In this document: positions 62,160 through 64,000 of the stretch, piece by piece | How positions within the stretch are numbered: position 1 is the first letter of the stretch | Layout of the letters: the number at the start of each line of letters is the position of its first letter | Assembly (NCBI GenBank): GCA_025093985.1 | Contig: JACAAK010000003.1 | Span: forward strand, 1,798,001 to 1,862,000 | From: Calvatia gigantea | Taxonomy: Eukaryota; Basidiomycota; Agaricomycetes; Agaricales; Lycoperdaceae | Length of the DNA: 64,000 bases | Direction: 5' to 3' | Notes under the pieces: generated by a model | Seen by the model: only the letters and a program-made list of their open reading frames with translations | What the model was told of the DNA's origin: nothing | Database searches by the model: none | Translations under genes and position numbers: made by a program

Positions 62160-64000
62160 CTACCACATAAATCGTATATCGCCCCGCGGATAATACAAAA
62201 ATACACCCATCGTTATCGCGTTGATGAGAACATACCAGATGCCTTCGAGAGCCAGCCCCCAGGTCGGAACATCCGATACCTGCGCCCGAAGCAGCACATA
62301 TGGTATTAGGAAATACCGTGGCTCCAGTAGTGGCGTTGGCAGTAATGTAGGCACAACCGTCATGGGGAGAAGAAGTGTTTGTAGTAGCGTTTGATCACGA
62401 CCTAGATATCGATCGGGTCCATTTTTACGTTCGTATATACGGTGAGCGACGAACGAGCACGCACCAACACGCAAGAACCACGCCCATGCGCAGGCAAGGT
62501 ATATCGGTATGAGCAGATAGGGTACCAATGGATGAAACAGGTATACTCTCCTCCATACATAGAATGTATAATGTCTGTTATCAGCCAGCAAGAATGGATG
62601 GTGGATTCTGTAGATACATTATTGCATCACGGAATTGCCGCCGAGCAGGAAGGAGAAGGAAAAACTGACGTGTAAAGTCTGACAGTGAGGCCCATAATAC
62701 CTAAAACAACAGCAGTTATTGAAGCATGCCTGTTCCAGACCCAAATTTAGTCAAAGGATTCGCCATAATTCAAAAGCGGACACAAACATTTTACTGCCAA
62801 GCATGCGCTTCCAGACATCATGAACCAAGTTAGTGAGACCCTGAGATCCGCTCAGAAGTACTGGCCATCCAAAAAAGGTGGTAGACGCGACAAAGTAATA
62901 CAGTTGCGGAATGTGGAGGACCGGTACGTGATTCGACTTGTCGCCTGCGATTATCATTGATCCCTTACTCGCTTCCAAACAGTGCGGTGGCATACGTACC
63001 AAGGACTATGCCTCCATTCCAGATTATAAAGCCTCCGAAAGCAAGGAGAACCAGCGAATAAGGCATAAAAGATGGTAATATATCCGGAAGTACCCTTGGA
63101 AGGCTACAGATGCCTCGAAGCAGATCGGCTGGAATCTCCGAGTAAGTCCTGTCGCAACTGGAGAAGAAGAGAAGAGAAATAGCTCGCCCATGGATGCGTG
63201 AAGAGCTGGGGGATCGTGCAGTTTCGCGGGAGAGGTACCTGGCGGAGCGCGCCTAAAGCGCAGACGTGTGAGCTGGCTCGACGCATAAGCGTATATCACC
63301 CAGACGATGTTATTCTGTCTGAACGTGCAGCTGATCAAACCTAACTAGACCTTTCACTTCATACGAATGGGACAAAGCGTCAAGATGAAGAACCCACCAT
63401 AGCGGCCAGCCAATGTCGATCCTCCGTAGCAGCAACTATGGTAGTAACCACAAACAGCAAGCTAGGAACGTCTGTGTAGTAAAGGAATCCAAAGAACCAA
63501 ACAATGGGGAAAGTGGCCAGCACGATTGCTTCAGGAATTGGAGTCATGATTGAGGCAGGTGGTCGCTCTCGCTTATGATAAGACACAAGGCGAGTTAAGG
63601 CAATCGGTAAAGCCAGTAGAGACAAGAGAGTTGTGAGCCGAAGCATGGGTATATTGCACTTGAGGAGGAAGAGTCGTTTCAGCAACAGAGACATGATGTA
63701 ACTGATGCACGTCGTTTCAGTATTGTATTCATTGTGAAGACACCAGCGAGTCGCAAGAGAGGGAGGAGCAGATAGGCATCCTCAACACGCAAGCCACACG
63801 CTAGAAGCAATTGGGATGACGTGGTGCATGCAAAGCACTCACAGTCCGGGAGGAGTAGTAATTTTGGGATCCCAGGTTGAATATTCTCCACGACAATATG
63901 CCTGAGCTTGCGGTATGTGAAATGGCTCATCCTGGACACGGGGGAATATGGACTGAGCAGCGACGCGAAATAAAGGAAGGAATGTGACAGACCATATATG
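62160..64000 (-). CDS. ALG10: ALG10 alpha-1,2-glucosyltransferase (N-glycan precursor), 5' end outside window
   Basis: Seven exons visible: 64000-63843 (partial), 63701-63394, 63340-63188, 63128-63000, 62944-62788, 62729-62670, 62607-62160; the true start lies beyond the right edge. ALG10 adds the last glucose to the dolichol-linked oligosaccharide in the ER. Seen: DEPFHIPQAQAYC with the conserved acidic pair, WDPKITTPPGLY, LYYTDVPS, RQNNIVWVIYAYAS, LHDPPAL, GDKSNHVPVLHIPQLYYF and LADNRHYTFYVWRR, with at least ten hydrophobic segments. Intron 63129-63187 must use a GC donor (GCGAGC), since no GT donor restores the DLLRG frame. The first visible intron (63702-63842) is 141 nt, long for this locus. 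Confidence 0.93.

Overview
The window is nuclear DNA of a filamentous basidiomycete, most likely a mushroom-forming Agaricomycete. The genes are densely packed and cut by about 142 very short introns, mostly 47-65 nt. Several gene products (a GPI-type chitin deacetylase, Ugo1, a Cys-3/MetR-type bZIP) point to fungi. The intron density and intron-rich housekeeping genes point to Basidiomycota. I cannot name the genus. I built 24 multi-exon or single-exon gene models, plus one partial last exon at the left edge and two tRNAs. In every spliced model except the right-edge partial, the exon lengths sum to a multiple of three.

Layout, left to right. 1-7.3 kb: an edge exon, tRNA-Lys, a PARG-like glycohydrolase divergent from MCM5, COP9 signalosome subunit 6 and tRNA-Thr. 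7.5-18.4 kb: a FRAY-type Ste20 kinase and an SRPK separated by a 2.3 kb gene-free promoter region, then a mitochondrial DEAD-box helicase. 20-29.4 kb: chitin deacetylase, SET, SAC1 back to back with U2A', a TMEM205-like membrane protein and the Rieske subunit of complex III. 29.6-41 kb: a secreted GDPD-family protein, COX19, a bZIP factor, NPL4, a Nudix protein and Ugo1. 41.8-51 kb: a 1477-residue tricalbin, the eRF1 methyltransferase MTQ2, a small C2 protein that looks like a broken-off copy of the tricalbin C2 pair, and uracil-DNA glycosylase. 51.3-64 kb: a kinesin-6 head to head with the KNL1/Spc7 kinetochore scaffold, an unrecognised disordered/coiled-coil protein, and ALG10 running off the right edge.

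The window is ordinary core eukaryotic genome: no transposon, virus, CRISPR or secondary-metabolite cluster was found. Functional themes recur. Replication, repair and mitosis: MCM5, UNG, kinesin-6, KNL1. Mitochondria: helicase, Rieske, COX19, Ugo1. Membrane contact and lipid handling: tricalbin, SAC1. Splicing: SRPK, U2A'. ACGCGT (MCB-like) palindromes sit 50-160 bp upstream of MCM5, UNG, kinesin-6 and KNL1.

The most interesting structural signals are: (i) the C2 gene, which shares two intron positions and phases with the neighbouring tricalbin; (ii) seven apparent GC-AG introns in four genes, two of them in the spliceosomal U2A' gene; (iii) a tandem 41-nt repeat near 34.3 kb in which one copy carries a 52-nt insert with GT-AG intron ends; (iv) two consecutive 24-nt microexons; and (v) a NPL4 gene whose first coding exon is only the ATG.
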